From the NCBI RefSeq assembly GCF_001548395.1, contig NZ_AP017367.1, positions 533,001-597,000 on the forward strand: 64,000 nucleotides of DNA, given 5' to 3'. This stretch comes from Leptolyngbya sp. O-77 (GTDB lineage Bacteria; Cyanobacteriota; Cyanobacteriia; Elainellales; Elainellaceae). Made by a program: the position numbers and the translations under genes. Under the pieces are notes generated by a model. It ran no database searches. It was not told the origin of the DNA and saw only the letters and a program-made list of their open reading frames with translations. This document shows, in pieces, positions 36,071 through 45,499 of this stretch; position 1 is the stretch's first letter; each line of letters opens with the position of its first letter.

Positions 36071-36379
36071 CGCTCCCTGTCCTCCCAGTCTTGCCAGTCT
36101 TGCAATTCGGCTTCGCGATTGTCCGTCGCGGCTCCAAACGACTATCTGCCCTCCCAATTTACCCGCTGATGCCCGTTTGGAGACAGGTTGTAGATTTTGG
36201 ATTGGGGATTTTGGATTGGGGATTTTGGATTGCCAGACTAGGCGTTGATGAAGTCTCCAGGCATTGGCGCTTGTGAGAAGCGCTTGTAAGACTTGTAAGA
36301 ATCGATCTGGGTATTGATCTGGGTGTCAGGACAGGGGGAGAGGGCAGAAGCATTGGACGAGATAGTTGAGATTGGCAGT
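36071..36379. other. Intergenic stretch with 14-bp AT-rich tandem repeats
   Basis: This 309-bp stretch lies between the repeat protein and the ABC exporter (both minus). It contains GATTTTGGATTGGG at 36193-36206 and 36207-36220 plus a degenerate third copy to 36234. Similar ATTTTGGATTT strings occur between groES and groEL, a low-complexity motif common in cyanobacterial spacers. No gene is seen. Confidence 0.6.
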
Positions 36380-38170
36380 TTAGGCGGAGGCTGCGACGGA
36401 TTTCTTCATCTGGGATTCCAAAATCACGCCGTAGAGCGGACTGGTTTTCAGCAGTTCCTCGTGGGTGCCCTGGGCCACCAGTCGCCCCTTGTCCATTACC
36501 AGAATGCGATCGGCAGTGCGGACGGTGCTGATGCGCTGGGCCACCACGAAGGAGGTGCAGGTGCGGCGGCGCATCAGGTCGTCGAGGGCGGCTTGAATCT
36601 CGGCGCTGGTTTTGGCATCCACTGCCGAAGTGCTGTCGTCCAGGATCAGAATGTTGTAGTCGGTGAGCAGTGTGCGGGCGATCGCCAATCGCTGCTTTTG
36701 CCCACCCGAAAGCCCCACGCCCCGCTCCCCAACGAGGGTGTGATATCCTTCCGGCAAACTGGCGATAAAGTCGTGAATTTGCGCCGTTTTCGCCACGGCG
36801 ATCGCCTCTTCTAGGGTGGCGTGGGGCTTGGCGTAGGTGATGTTGGACAAAATCGTGCCGGAAAACAGCGTCGTTTCCTGAAACACGATGCCAATGCGCG
36901 ATCGCAGGCTTTGCAATGTGAAATCGCGCACATCGCGCCCGTCAATCCGCACGGCTCCATCCGTCACGTCGTAAAACCGAGGAATCAGGTTGACCACCGT
37001 GCTTTTGCCCGATCCGGTCATGCCGAGGATGGCGATTAGCTCGTTGGGCCGGGTCTCGAAAGACACATGGCGGAGGGCGGGCGTGGTGGAGCCAGGATAA
37101 CGAAAAGACACATTCTCAAACGTGATGCGGCCGCCACAGGTGAGAAATGGAACCGCTCTGGGGCGATCGCGAATCTCGACTTCCGCATCCACCACTTCGT
37201 AGACGCGCTCTGCCGAAGCCGCTGCCTGGGCGATCGCTGGGGCCGCAAAGCCAATCAGCAAAATCGGCTGCAAGATCAGCAGCAGGTACGAGTTAAACGC
37301 CACCAGTTCGCCTACCGAAAAGCGGCCGCCAATCACCGCCGCGCCGCCATAGCCAATCACCGCCACCGTTACCAGATTGCTCAGCAAAAAGATAAACGGA
37401 AATGTATTGCGAATCGAGCGCACCGTTTTCAGGTTCGCCGTCACCAAGTCTTGATTCAGGCTGGAATAACGCGCCGTTTCCACGTCCTCCCGCACAAACG
37501 CCTTGACCACGCGCACGCCGATCAGGTTCTCTTGCAGCACGGCGTTTAGATTGCTCAACTGTTCCTGCACTTGGCGAAATAGGCTGCTGTTTTGCCGCAA
37601 AAACCGCGCCATCAGCCAGCTACTTGCAGGCACGACCGTCAGCGTGATCAGCGCCAGTTCCCAGTTCATAACAAACAGGATGATGGCGATCGCCACCAGC
37701 GTCACCACGCCGCTGATCACCTGAATCAGGCTGGTGCTGAGAAACGTCCGCACCTGCTCGATGTCGCTGGTGACTCGCGTCAGCAGTTGCGAAGTCTGCG
37801 CCTGGTCATGATAGCTAAAGCTGAGATTCTGAATTTTCCGAAAAATGCGGTTCCGCAGGTCATAGGCTACGCCCTGCGACAGCGCCTCGGCACAAAAACT
37901 TTGCCCAAAGTTGAACACACCCCGGGCGATCGCCGCCGCCACCAGCCCGCCCGCTCCGTACAGCACTACGCGCAGATTTCGCTGCGCCACCCCTTGGTCA
38001 ATCGCCCAGCGAAAGAGTTGTGGGGTCGCCGCGTAGGCTGCAATCAGCAACAGCGCACTCAGCAACCCGCCCAGCGTCAGCCAGGGATAGTGCTGCAAGC
38101 TACCCAAGACTCGCTGGAGCGGCAGCAGCGAAGACTTTTCTTCCAGATTGTTCAGATTAGACGATGGCAC
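36380..38170 (-). CDS. ABC exporter half-transporter (MsbA/MDR type) with degenerate ATPase residues
   Basis: The 596-aa protein fuses a six-helix type IV exporter domain (residues about 20-325) with a nucleotide-binding domain (about 345-585). Walker A (GMTGSGKST, 383-391), Q-loop (Gln431) and signature LSGGQ (487-491) are intact. Walker B reads ILILDDSTSAVD, with Asp512 where the catalytic Glu is usual, and the switch-loop His is Gln545 (VAQRIST). Both changes are typical of the non-hydrolysing half of heterodimeric exporters, which would need a partner subunit. No partner gene is adjacent. Substrate unknown; closeness to the polysaccharide locus is suggestive only. Confidence 0.88.
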   Translation of the reverse strand: MPSSNLNNLEEKSSLLPLQRVLGSLQHYPWLTLGGLLSALLLIAAYAATPQLFRWAIDQGVAQRNLRVVLYGAGGLVAAAIARGVFNFGQSFCAEALSQGVAYDLRNRIFRKIQNLSFSYHDQAQTSQLLTRVTSDIEQVRTFLSTSLIQVISGVVTLVAIAIILFVMNWELALITLTVVPASSWLMARFLRQNSSLFRQVQEQLSNLNAVLQENLIGVRVVKAFVREDVETARYSSLNQDLVTANLKTVRSIRNTFPFIFLLSNLVTVAVIGYGGAAVIGGRFSVGELVAFNSYLLLILQPILLIGFAAPAIAQAAASAERVYEVVDAEVEIRDRPRAVPFLTCGGRITFENVSFRYPGSTTPALRHVSFETRPNELIAILGMTGSGKSTVVNLIPRFYDVTDGAVRIDGRDVRDFTLQSLRSRIGIVFQETTLFSGTILSNITYAKPHATLEEAIAVAKTAQIHDFIASLPEGYHTLVGERGVGLSGGQKQRLAIARTLLTDYNILILDDSTSAVDAKTSAEIQAALDDLMRRRTCTSFVVAQRISTVRTADRILVMDKGRLVAQGTHEELLKTSPLYGVILESQMKKSVAASA

Positions 38171-38293
38171 AGATCAGCCGCCCCGAAGCCCCAAACAATT
38201 CCCTCCAGCCTATCAGACCCAGGGCGATCGCCGTTGCTCTAGCCAGTCCGTTGGCTCAGCTAGGTGATCTGGTGATCTCGGTAACCTGGTCAT

Positions 38294-38851
38294 CTAGTCA
38301 ATAATCCTGGCAGGAATGCCCACTGCCGTTTTGCCTGCGGGCACATCCTTCAACACGACAGCGTTTGCACCCACATTTGCATCGTCGCCCAGCGTCACTG
38401 CACCCAGAATCTTCGCCCCCGCGCCTACATTCACCCGCTTGCCGAGGCGGGGTGCTTCGGTCGGGCGATCGAGATAGCGGTTGCCCATCGTCACGCCCTG
38501 ACGAATCACGCTGTCGTCGCCGATCACCGTTTGTCCATGAATCACGATCGCCCCTTGGTGTTCAATAATCACGCGCCGCCCAAGCTGCACCGTGTAAGGC
38601 AGTTCGATCCCGTAAACATTGCGAACATGGCGAAACATGGCCCGGTAGAGAATGCTGAAGGGGGCCCTCAGCAGCTTCGGCTCAATGCCCATGCGCCACA
38701 CGCCAAAGCGATGCACCGCCACGGCACGAAACCCAGGCTTCGTCCAATCGCGGCCGTGGGCGATCCAGTCTTCTTTGATCTGCTGCCACAGCGACAACGG
38801 CGCATCCTCTGAAGCGGCAGACATCATGGAGGGGTCAGTATGAGCAACCAT
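38294..38851 (-). CDS. Serine O-acetyltransferase-like hexapeptide-repeat acetyltransferase
   Basis: The 185-aa protein has an N-terminal helical part (WQQIKEDWIAHGRDW) and a C-terminal left-handed beta-helix of hexapeptide repeats (IEHQGAIVIHGQTVIGDDSVIRQG to IGIPARIID-type end). The sequence is closest to the short CysE-like acetyltransferases common in cyanobacterial polysaccharide loci, where they probably O-acetylate a sugar rather than make cysteine precursor. It is last in the minus-strand glycosyltransferase series, 152 bases after the GT2 gene. Confidence 0.8.
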   Translation of the reverse strand: MVAHTDPSMMSAASEDAPLSLWQQIKEDWIAHGRDWTKPGFRAVAVHRFGVWRMGIEPKLLRAPFSILYRAMFRHVRNVYGIELPYTVQLGRRVIIEHQGAIVIHGQTVIGDDSVIRQGVTMGNRYLDRPTEAPRLGKRVNVGAGAKILGAVTLGDDANVGANAVVLKDVPAGKTAVGIPARIID

Positions 38852-39003
38852 AGGTCGGGGTTTGAAGTTTGGGACTGGGGATGTGGTGAGATATCGGTTT
38901 AAGCCACTTAAGCCACGAGGGGTTGGGGGGATTAAAGCCCTGGATCTGACTCCAAAACCTCGCCAGACTTTTTGCTAATGCCAGACTTTTTGCTAGCGCC
39001 AGA

Positions 39004-40014
39004 TCACGAGCAGCGGGCAGGCTTAATTTCGGCTCCCTTTAGAAACACGCTGTTGGCGATGAAATCGGACAGGAAATTGGGCGGGTCGGCATCGGGCTTT
39101 TGCTGGAGGACGCGCCGCAACCGCCATAGGGCAAAGGTGCTAGCCCACACAGCATCGGTCGCCGCGGCATAGAGCCAGCCGTGGTTTTTGACAAAATAGC
39201 GGCGGCGCGAGTCAAACCAATATTGTGGGCGACGCTTGGGCGCTTGCTTTTGGTTAGTGACACCGGAGCTTTGCCCCACCAGATGCACGACGCGGCTCTC
39301 TGGCACATACCAGCAGGGCCAACCAGCGCGATGGGCTTGCAGGCAAAAGTCCATCTCTTCGTAATACATGAAGTATTCTTCGTCCATCAGCCCGACGGCA
39401 TCGAACACGTCCCGGCGGATGATCATGCTAGCTCCGGCCACCCAGTCGGTCTGAAAGGTGTCATCAGACACAGGCGGTGCAACCGTCCAGCGGTTTAGCA
39501 GCTTGCTGACGATGCCTAGCCGCAGCCCGTCGTCAATTTCGCTGAATAGCGTGTGAAACCGGAAGGCTGAGCGCTGGGGCGTGCCGTCGGGATCTTCTAG
39601 CCGACTGCCCGCAATGCCGACGGTGGGATGCTCGTCCATAAACTGAACCAGCACTTGCAGCGCTCGCGGACGGACAATCGTGTCCGGATTCAGCAGCAAC
39701 ACGTAGTCTGGCGGGTGTGCGGATTGTAGCGCTGGCCGAATCGCCGCATTGTTGCCATAGGCAAAGCCGCCGTTTTTCGGTAAGGGCATAAAGGTACACC
39801 AGGATTCCCAGCCCTCAGCGGCGATCGCCCCACTAATTCGTTCCACCGAATCATCCGGCGATAGGTTATCGGTCACCACCACGCGGGTATCGGGCATGGC
39901 CTGAATTTCGGGGACGAGCGATCGCAGCGTGTCAATCGTCAGGTCGGGCGTTCGATAGTTCACAATCACCACCAGCAGGCGGGTTGCCGGGGTCAGCGGT
40001 AAAGATTGAGTCAT
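39004..40014 (-). CDS. GT2 family glycosyltransferase (rhamnosyltransferase-like)
   Basis: The 336-aa protein has the GT-A fold opening VVIVNYRTPDLTIDTLRSL, the nucleotide-binding YVLLLNPDTIV (an NPD form of the DxD metal motif), and the acceptor-side DWVAGASMIIRRDVFDAVGLMDEEYFMYYEEMDFCLQ region. This matches the rhamnosyltransferase-like GT2 enzymes of surface polysaccharide synthesis. Donor and acceptor cannot be assigned. It is part of the minus-strand exopolysaccharide gene series. Confidence 0.9.
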   Translation of the reverse strand: MTQSLPLTPATRLLVVIVNYRTPDLTIDTLRSLVPEIQAMPDTRVVVTDNLSPDDSVERISGAIAAEGWESWCTFMPLPKNGGFAYGNNAAIRPALQSAHPPDYVLLLNPDTIVRPRALQVLVQFMDEHPTVGIAGSRLEDPDGTPQRSAFRFHTLFSEIDDGLRLGIVSKLLNRWTVAPPVSDDTFQTDWVAGASMIIRRDVFDAVGLMDEEYFMYYEEMDFCLQAHRAGWPCWYVPESRVVHLVGQSSGVTNQKQAPKRRPQYWFDSRRRYFVKNHGWLYAAATDAVWASTFALWRLRRVLQQKPDADPPNFLSDFIANSVFLKGAEIKPARCS

Positions 40015-40164
40015 AGAGGTTGATCAAAAACGCGCACAACTGGGTTGCTTTGGGCTAGCGATGGGTCGATCAATGCACCGGAACCCGTCCTTTTCGATCC
40101 ACTGAGATTAAATCACACGGCGGCTAAAATCACGGTATCAATCCACTCATCCGTGAGATCACGA

Positions 40165-41166
40165 CTAGATCACGACACAGAGCTTTTGATACGCGGCGGC
40201 CTTTTGCTGGCGTAGCTGATTTAGCCCCTTGCTCAGTATTTTCCACTGGGGCGGAGCGCTGTTGACCAGGGGACCCTGGGCCGCCAGCCAGGTCGCTACA
40301 TCAGGATGCGTGTCTTTCAGGCATTGCAGAAACGTGTCCCAAAACGGCATCCACATCGCGTCGTGATAGTGCAAAATTTTGGCTTGCCGCAGCTTTTCGG
40401 GGTCATACCACTGGGCGTGGGTTTTCGTGCCCATGCCGTAGTTGTGAGAATGGGGCAAAGCCCGCCAGCGCAGACCCGTTTTCACCATCGCCATGCCCAG
40501 CGTGTGCTGCGTGAAATACACGCCCGCTTTGGCAGAAGCAATATGGGCATCCAGCAGCTTTAGCGTGGTGTCGAGGTGGACTTTGGAAAAGCCCGTGGCG
40601 CAGCGATAGACAAACACGCCGCTGTTCCAATACAGGCGGATTTTGATGCCTTCGCGCTCGGTGACGATCCACGGCAGATCGGATAGCTCCAGCCCCGCCA
40701 CTTTGCAGGCTTCTCGCCAGTAAGGTTCAAACGGATCGTCAGGGCCCGACGTGCCAATGTTCTTGTCGGGGGCACAGGCGGCAAAGTCTTCGTCGGCAGA
40801 TAGGCGGAGTTGGCTGGGTTCGCCCAAGATCAGCAGATCGCTATCCAGCCAGCCCAGAAACTCCGTCGTGCAGCGTTCTTCGACCGCCGCCATCGCGTAG
40901 TGCTTGTTGAGAAAGCTTTTCCAGGCGTAGGGGTTTTGGGCCCGAAAGCGCAGATATTCCACGCCCAGACGGTCAAACGCCCGCAGGGTTTTGGCAGAGA
41001 GTGGCGGGCCAAAGCGCGGCGTGACGGCGACCACGGGCGCGTCAGCAAAGGCTCCGCCCCAGCGCCGCAGACTATCGACCATGCGGACGGTCTGGGTTTC
41101 TAGCCAGCCCGACTCGACGCAGCAAACAAAGGTTGTGTCGGGCGAAGAATTGGATATAGATGACAT
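40165..41166 (-). CDS. Glycosyltransferase-like protein of the exopolysaccharide locus
   Basis: The 333-aa protein opens with a GT-A-like segment (FVCCVESGWLETQTVRMVDSLR) and has a DxD motif in FLGWLDSDLLILGEP. WNSGVFVYRC and a His-rich IKLLHYHDA-like segment (AKILHYHDAMWMPF) follow, as in GT8-type enzymes where a late His completes the metal site. It probably transfers a sugar from a nucleotide donor in the cytoplasm. Exact family placement is uncertain. Confidence 0.72.
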   Translation of the reverse strand: MSSISNSSPDTTFVCCVESGWLETQTVRMVDSLRRWGGAFADAPVVAVTPRFGPPLSAKTLRAFDRLGVEYLRFRAQNPYAWKSFLNKHYAMAAVEERCTTEFLGWLDSDLLILGEPSQLRLSADEDFAACAPDKNIGTSGPDDPFEPYWREACKVAGLELSDLPWIVTEREGIKIRLYWNSGVFVYRCATGFSKVHLDTTLKLLDAHIASAKAGVYFTQHTLGMAMVKTGLRWRALPHSHNYGMGTKTHAQWYDPEKLRQAKILHYHDAMWMPFWDTFLQCLKDTHPDVATWLAAQGPLVNSAPPQWKILSKGLNQLRQQKAAAYQKLCVVI

Positions 41167-41233
41167 AAGTTCGCTCCGTAATTCGCTCCAGTTCAGGGTT
41201 TGTTCGATTCAGGTTGTGCTTCCAAACCTGAGT

Positions 41234-42478
41234 TCAGGTTTCGCGGTATTCGGGTTGCAACGCGCTTGCGCCGTAGTTTTGCGATTTGCAGGTCAGCAGC
41301 AGCGTTTTTAGGCGGGCGGCCCAGCCGCGCTTGGGGTCATAGAATCGGTCTTGCAGTTTGAGGCAGGCTTGCTGCTTTTGCTGGTATAGAGCGCGATCGC
41401 CCATCAGCGTGACCAGCGCTCCGGCATAGGCGGCTGTATCGTCTGGAGGAACCTCAACGACCGCCTCGCGAACAGCAGAAAGCGCCGGGCAGGCGGCAGA
41501 CGTGACCACCGGACGACCCGCCAGCACGCCCTCCACCACCACTTTGTTGAACCCTTCCACAAAATCGGTGCGAGTCGGCACGATAACCGCGTGGGCCGCT
41601 TCGTAGCGCTGTCGCATCGCCGCCTGGTCGCAGTGGCCGTGGCAGATGAAAGAATCCGCCAGTCCTGCCGCTGCGGCCGCCTGCTGGAGCGCCTCCAGGG
41701 CAGACCCATCGCCGCACAGGTCAAACACGATGTTTTGGCTGAGCGCACGGGCTTGTTTGGCGATTTCCAGCAGGTCAAACACGCCTTTTTCGGGTTCGAT
41801 GCGCCCTGCAAACAGCACGCGGAAGGGCGATCGCCCGTTATCCGGAGGAGCCAGCAGAGCAAACTGCTCCCGCCGATAGACTGGCGTAAAAATTGAAATC
41901 GTGGGGTGCTGCTGGTGGGTGAGCAGCGCAACTTGCTCCGCAATATCGTCAGAAATCGCCAAAATCGCGCGACAATCTCGGCTAAACAGCCGCCTACCCC
42001 AGTTTAGAGCCATTTTCTCGACCCGGCGCATGGGCAGAAACTTGCGCCATAGCACGCAGTGCAGCGACGGAATCACCTGCACCCCCAGCCGGGGCAGCAG
42101 CGACAGCATGAACCAGTGGGTCGTGCCATCGGCCACCACTGCTACATCGGCGCGAAACCGCATGGCCGTCATCGCCAGCCTCAGCCCGTACCAGATTTGT
42201 CCTACGTGATAGAGCAGCCCGCTGGCATTGCGAAAAGGAATCGGTCGATGTTCCAGCGTAAAGGTTCCATCCTGAATCTTTTGCGAATCTTGGTGAGAGG
42301 AAATCACATAAGCATCCGCATTGAGTTCACGACAGACTTCAAAAAACTGTCCGGAGTAGGTCACTGAAACTTGCGACGGATCATCTTTTTGCTGTCTCCA
42401 GTGCTGGTATGTTCCAATTACATTTCCAGGGCCAGCCGCGTACAAAACGCGCAGAGACGATGGCATCACCTTTTGCAT
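41234..42478 (-). CDS. GT4 family glycosyltransferase
   Basis: The 414-aa protein is a GT-B enzyme. The N-terminal domain recognises acceptor lipid or sugar (SLRVLYAAGPGNVIGTYQHW), and the C-terminal domain starts with FRVLFAGRIEPEKGVFDLLEIAKQ. The EGFNKVVVEGVLAGRPVVTS segment contains the conserved EX7E-type donor site. It lies between the GT-like gene and the Wzy-like polymerase in the minus-strand cluster. Confidence 0.9.
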   Translation of the reverse strand: MQKVMPSSLRVLYAAGPGNVIGTYQHWRQQKDDPSQVSVTYSGQFFEVCRELNADAYVISSHQDSQKIQDGTFTLEHRPIPFRNASGLLYHVGQIWYGLRLAMTAMRFRADVAVVADGTTHWFMLSLLPRLGVQVIPSLHCVLWRKFLPMRRVEKMALNWGRRLFSRDCRAILAISDDIAEQVALLTHQQHPTISIFTPVYRREQFALLAPPDNGRSPFRVLFAGRIEPEKGVFDLLEIAKQARALSQNIVFDLCGDGSALEALQQAAAAAGLADSFICHGHCDQAAMRQRYEAAHAVIVPTRTDFVEGFNKVVVEGVLAGRPVVTSAACPALSAVREAVVEVPPDDTAAYAGALVTLMGDRALYQQKQQACLKLQDRFYDPKRGWAARLKTLLLTCKSQNYGASALQPEYRET

Positions 42479-42602
42479 GAAAACGACCTCAGATCAGCGG
42501 AAGAAGCAGTTGCAGCAATCTCGATGTGGGCGTATGGAAGACACTCTGGAGGCGTTAAGTCGTGCAGAGGGCGATCGCACTTTTCACTTAGCGTTCCCGA
42601 AC

Positions 42603-43985
42603 TTAGGGCGAAGCTAGCGGCAGGCTCGGCCTTCGACGCGGGAGCGATCGCGGCGCAGGTTTTCGCTTCGGGACTCGTTTTCGCAGCGACTCCGGCTTTA
42701 GCACCAGCCCCGCAATACCGCCGCTGGAGAGCGTGAAAATAGGATTGGGCATGGCGTTTAGCACACAATCCAGCGCAAAGAGAACCGTGACCACCGCAAC
42801 GCAGACGGCAGGCGCAGCCAGCGGATGGGCCCACACCTTAGGCGGGTAGCGAATCGCGCACAGCAGAAACGACGGCACAATCATCGTGCTAAACAGCGTG
42901 ATCAGCCCAAACGCACCCTGATTGCCAAAGGCGATGATCCACAGGCTATCGGTGACAGAAATATCCTTGCCGTAGTCGTCGTAGACGCGGGCGCGACCCC
43001 ACCCACCCCAGCCAAAAACGGGACGCTGGCGGGCTTTTTCGCTCAGCAGTTCCTCGTTTTCTAGTCGAAAGATCAGCGATTGAGCGCGTTCCGCATTCAG
43101 CGTTTTGGTGACAAATTCTTCGATGCTGTCGCGGCGATCGGGCGTAATGTAGCCCGTTGCGCCCATATAAAGGTACGTGCTGATGAATATCACCAGGAGG
43201 ATAAGTGGAATGTAGGTTTTCAGCTTGCTGCCCAAAAATAAGATAAGCAGACCAAATACCAGCAGCAGGTAAGCCCCCGTCGAGCGGCAGTTGAGAAAAC
43301 TGATCACCAGCACAGGAACCAGCGTTTTCATCGGCTTGTCCCAGAACTTTTTCAGCACGCCGCTTTTCCAGAGCCAGATGCCCACCAGCGCTGCCGCCAT
43401 CATCCAGGCCCCCACCGCCAGCCCGTGAGCCATAAACACCGTGGGACGATAGCCGCCCATCCGCATGGTTTGCGAAAAGTCGGCGCGGGCGTGATAGCCG
43501 TAGACCATCCGGTGAAGCTGGGGGCTGAAGCGCGATTCGTAGATCGTGAAGGGAATGTAGACGAGTCCTCCGGCAAAGATGGCGATCGCCAAGTGCTTCA
43601 TGCCCGCCAGATTACTCAAGTACAATCGCCCAAACAGATAAGGCAATCCCCAACTCACGACCTGCTCCAGGCTGCTGGAAACGCCGTCATAAGCGCCCAG
43701 CCCATTTGCCATTGAGGAGATAAACGGACTGATGCAATACAACACCATCAGCCCGTCAATCCAGCCAGGTTTGAAGGTGCTAAATCGTCCTGAGTCGAAC
43801 ACGAACACAGCCAGCAAAATGCCATAGCACGTCGCCGACATTTTGGTGTAGTCAGGAATGCTGGGCAGCACGATGGCCGCCTGCGGCAGGAACAGCCACG
43901 CGACCACAAAACTGATGATGACGGCCCGCGGGGGGGAATAGCGCGTGAACAGGTACAGCACGATGGGAATCCAGCCGTACATCAC
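42603..43985 (-). CDS. Wzy-like polysaccharide polymerase / O-antigen ligase family membrane protein
   Basis: The 460-aa protein has about 10-12 hydrophobic segments and a large periplasmic loop (about residues 285-345) containing FGWGGWGRARVYDDYG, the usual architecture of the Wzy/WaaL superfamily. Its place beside a Wzx-like flippase, several glycosyltransferases and divergent wza/wzc supports a role in polymerising lipid-linked repeat units. The C-terminus is a basic Arg/Pro/Lys tail. Confidence 0.82.
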   Translation of the reverse strand: MMYGWIPIVLYLFTRYSPPRAVIISFVVAWLFLPQAAIVLPSIPDYTKMSATCYGILLAVFVFDSGRFSTFKPGWIDGLMVLYCISPFISSMANGLGAYDGVSSSLEQVVSWGLPYLFGRLYLSNLAGMKHLAIAIFAGGLVYIPFTIYESRFSPQLHRMVYGYHARADFSQTMRMGGYRPTVFMAHGLAVGAWMMAAALVGIWLWKSGVLKKFWDKPMKTLVPVLVISFLNCRSTGAYLLLVFGLLILFLGSKLKTYIPLILLVIFISTYLYMGATGYITPDRRDSIEEFVTKTLNAERAQSLIFRLENEELLSEKARQRPVFGWGGWGRARVYDDYGKDISVTDSLWIIAFGNQGAFGLITLFSTMIVPSFLLCAIRYPPKVWAHPLAAPAVCVAVVTVLFALDCVLNAMPNPIFTLSSGGIAGLVLKPESLRKRVPKRKPAPRSLPRRRPSLPLASP

Positions 43986-44026
43986 GAGGGCAACTGTCGG
44001 GACTCATGGCGATCGCTCCTCAGGGG

Positions 44027-45379
44027 TTACACCGATCCGCCAAAGGCGGGCAGCCCCCAGCCCAGCGCCAGCCGCAGCCCCAACACCGCCGCCAGCAGTC
44101 CCAAAAACACGGCCGTCGCCTGCACATCCTGTCGCCAGCAGCCCAGCCGCTCTTTTTCCAGCCCGTATAGCACCACGCCATACATCGGCAAGTCGCTAAA
44201 GGTGATGGCCAGCACGCCACCCCACAGCCCCGCCATATCGAACCCCAGCGGAATGCCAAGGGCGATCGCCCCAAACCGCAGCAGGTTTCCCCAAGCGCCG
44301 TAGACCGACTTACCCACACTCAGCAGACAGGGGTTCATCGTGCTATACAGCAGCGTGTGCCATAGCCCAAAAGACATCACAGGCACCATCCACGCGGCAT
44401 CCCGATAGCGGTTGTCGTACAGCATCAGGATGAATAAATCGCCAAAGCCGACCACGCCCGACAGCAGCAGCGCCGACCCCATCAGCAATAGCCAGCGCTT
44501 TTTCAAAATCTTGGCCCGCAATTCAGGCCGGGGCAGATCTGCCGTGCGCGACACCACCGGAAAAATCACCTTGGTTCCCAATGCGCCAATCACCTGCCGG
44601 GGAATGTCCGACAGCGTGAAGGCGATGGTGTAAATCCCCAGCATCGTGATGGAGATGTATTTGCCGAGAATCAAGCGGTCGGCCTGGGTCGCCAAAAACG
44701 TCAGCGCGGTAGAGATAAAGATCCAGCGGCCAAAGCTGAATAAATCTCGCAGCGATTCTTTTTCCCAGCACAACTGGTTGCGATAGCCCGGAATCAGCCA
44801 AAAGCTGCGGGCTGTTCGCAGGGCTGCTGCTACCAGGTTGCCGCCCACCAGCGCCCAAATCGTTGGGCTAAAGCTGGCCCAGATGATCATAAAAATCAGC
44901 GAGGCCGCCTGCATGATGGCATCGAACTTGATGGTCTTGGCCAGGTCAACGTGGCGGCGCAGGGTCGCAACAGCGGTAGACTCAAACCCATTGAGAATGG
45001 TGGTCAGCCCGACGATGGGAATCAGCCAGAGCAGGCGTGGCTCGTTGTAAAACTGGGCGGTGGGATAGGCGATCGCCAGACAAAACAGCCACAGTCCAAA
45101 GCCCCGCACGATTTGCAGCGTCCAGGCCGTGTTGTAAAAGGCTGGCTCGTCGCCGCGCTTGTTTTGCACAATGCTGGGAATGATGCCCACATCGGAAAAC
45201 AGTTGCAGCCCGATGATGGGAATATTTACCAGTGCCATCAGTCCGAAATATTCTGGCAGCAGCAGCCGCGTCAGAATCAGGTTGCCGCCGAAGCGCATGA
45301 TCTGGCTGGCTCCGTAGCCTGCAATAGTCCAGATCACGCCGCTGAGGGCCAGTCGGTTGAGAGAGGCAGAAGAGTCCAT
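44027..45379 (-). CDS. Wzx-like polysaccharide flippase
   Basis: The 450-aa protein has about 12-14 transmembrane segments and the MOP-superfamily polysaccharide-exporter opening SGVIWTIAGYGASQIMRFGGNLILTRLL followed by PEYFGLMALVNI. It should flip undecaprenyl-linked repeat units across the plasma membrane to the polymerase encoded 41 bases downstream. Confidence 0.88.
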   Translation of the reverse strand: MDSSASLNRLALSGVIWTIAGYGASQIMRFGGNLILTRLLLPEYFGLMALVNIPIIGLQLFSDVGIIPSIVQNKRGDEPAFYNTAWTLQIVRGFGLWLFCLAIAYPTAQFYNEPRLLWLIPIVGLTTILNGFESTAVATLRRHVDLAKTIKFDAIMQAASLIFMIIWASFSPTIWALVGGNLVAAALRTARSFWLIPGYRNQLCWEKESLRDLFSFGRWIFISTALTFLATQADRLILGKYISITMLGIYTIAFTLSDIPRQVIGALGTKVIFPVVSRTADLPRPELRAKILKKRWLLLMGSALLLSGVVGFGDLFILMLYDNRYRDAAWMVPVMSFGLWHTLLYSTMNPCLLSVGKSVYGAWGNLLRFGAIALGIPLGFDMAGLWGGVLAITFSDLPMYGVVLYGLEKERLGCWRQDVQATAVFLGLLAAVLGLRLALGWGLPAFGGSV

Positions 45380-45499
45380 GCGAATTCCGTGGGAAGGGGC
45401 AGAGAGACGTTCGGTCGCGTTCCAAGCAGGCTAGATGCTGTTGAGCGAAGGCAGCAGATGAGGTTGGGGCAGACAGCCAGCAGCAACCGTAGGCAACTC

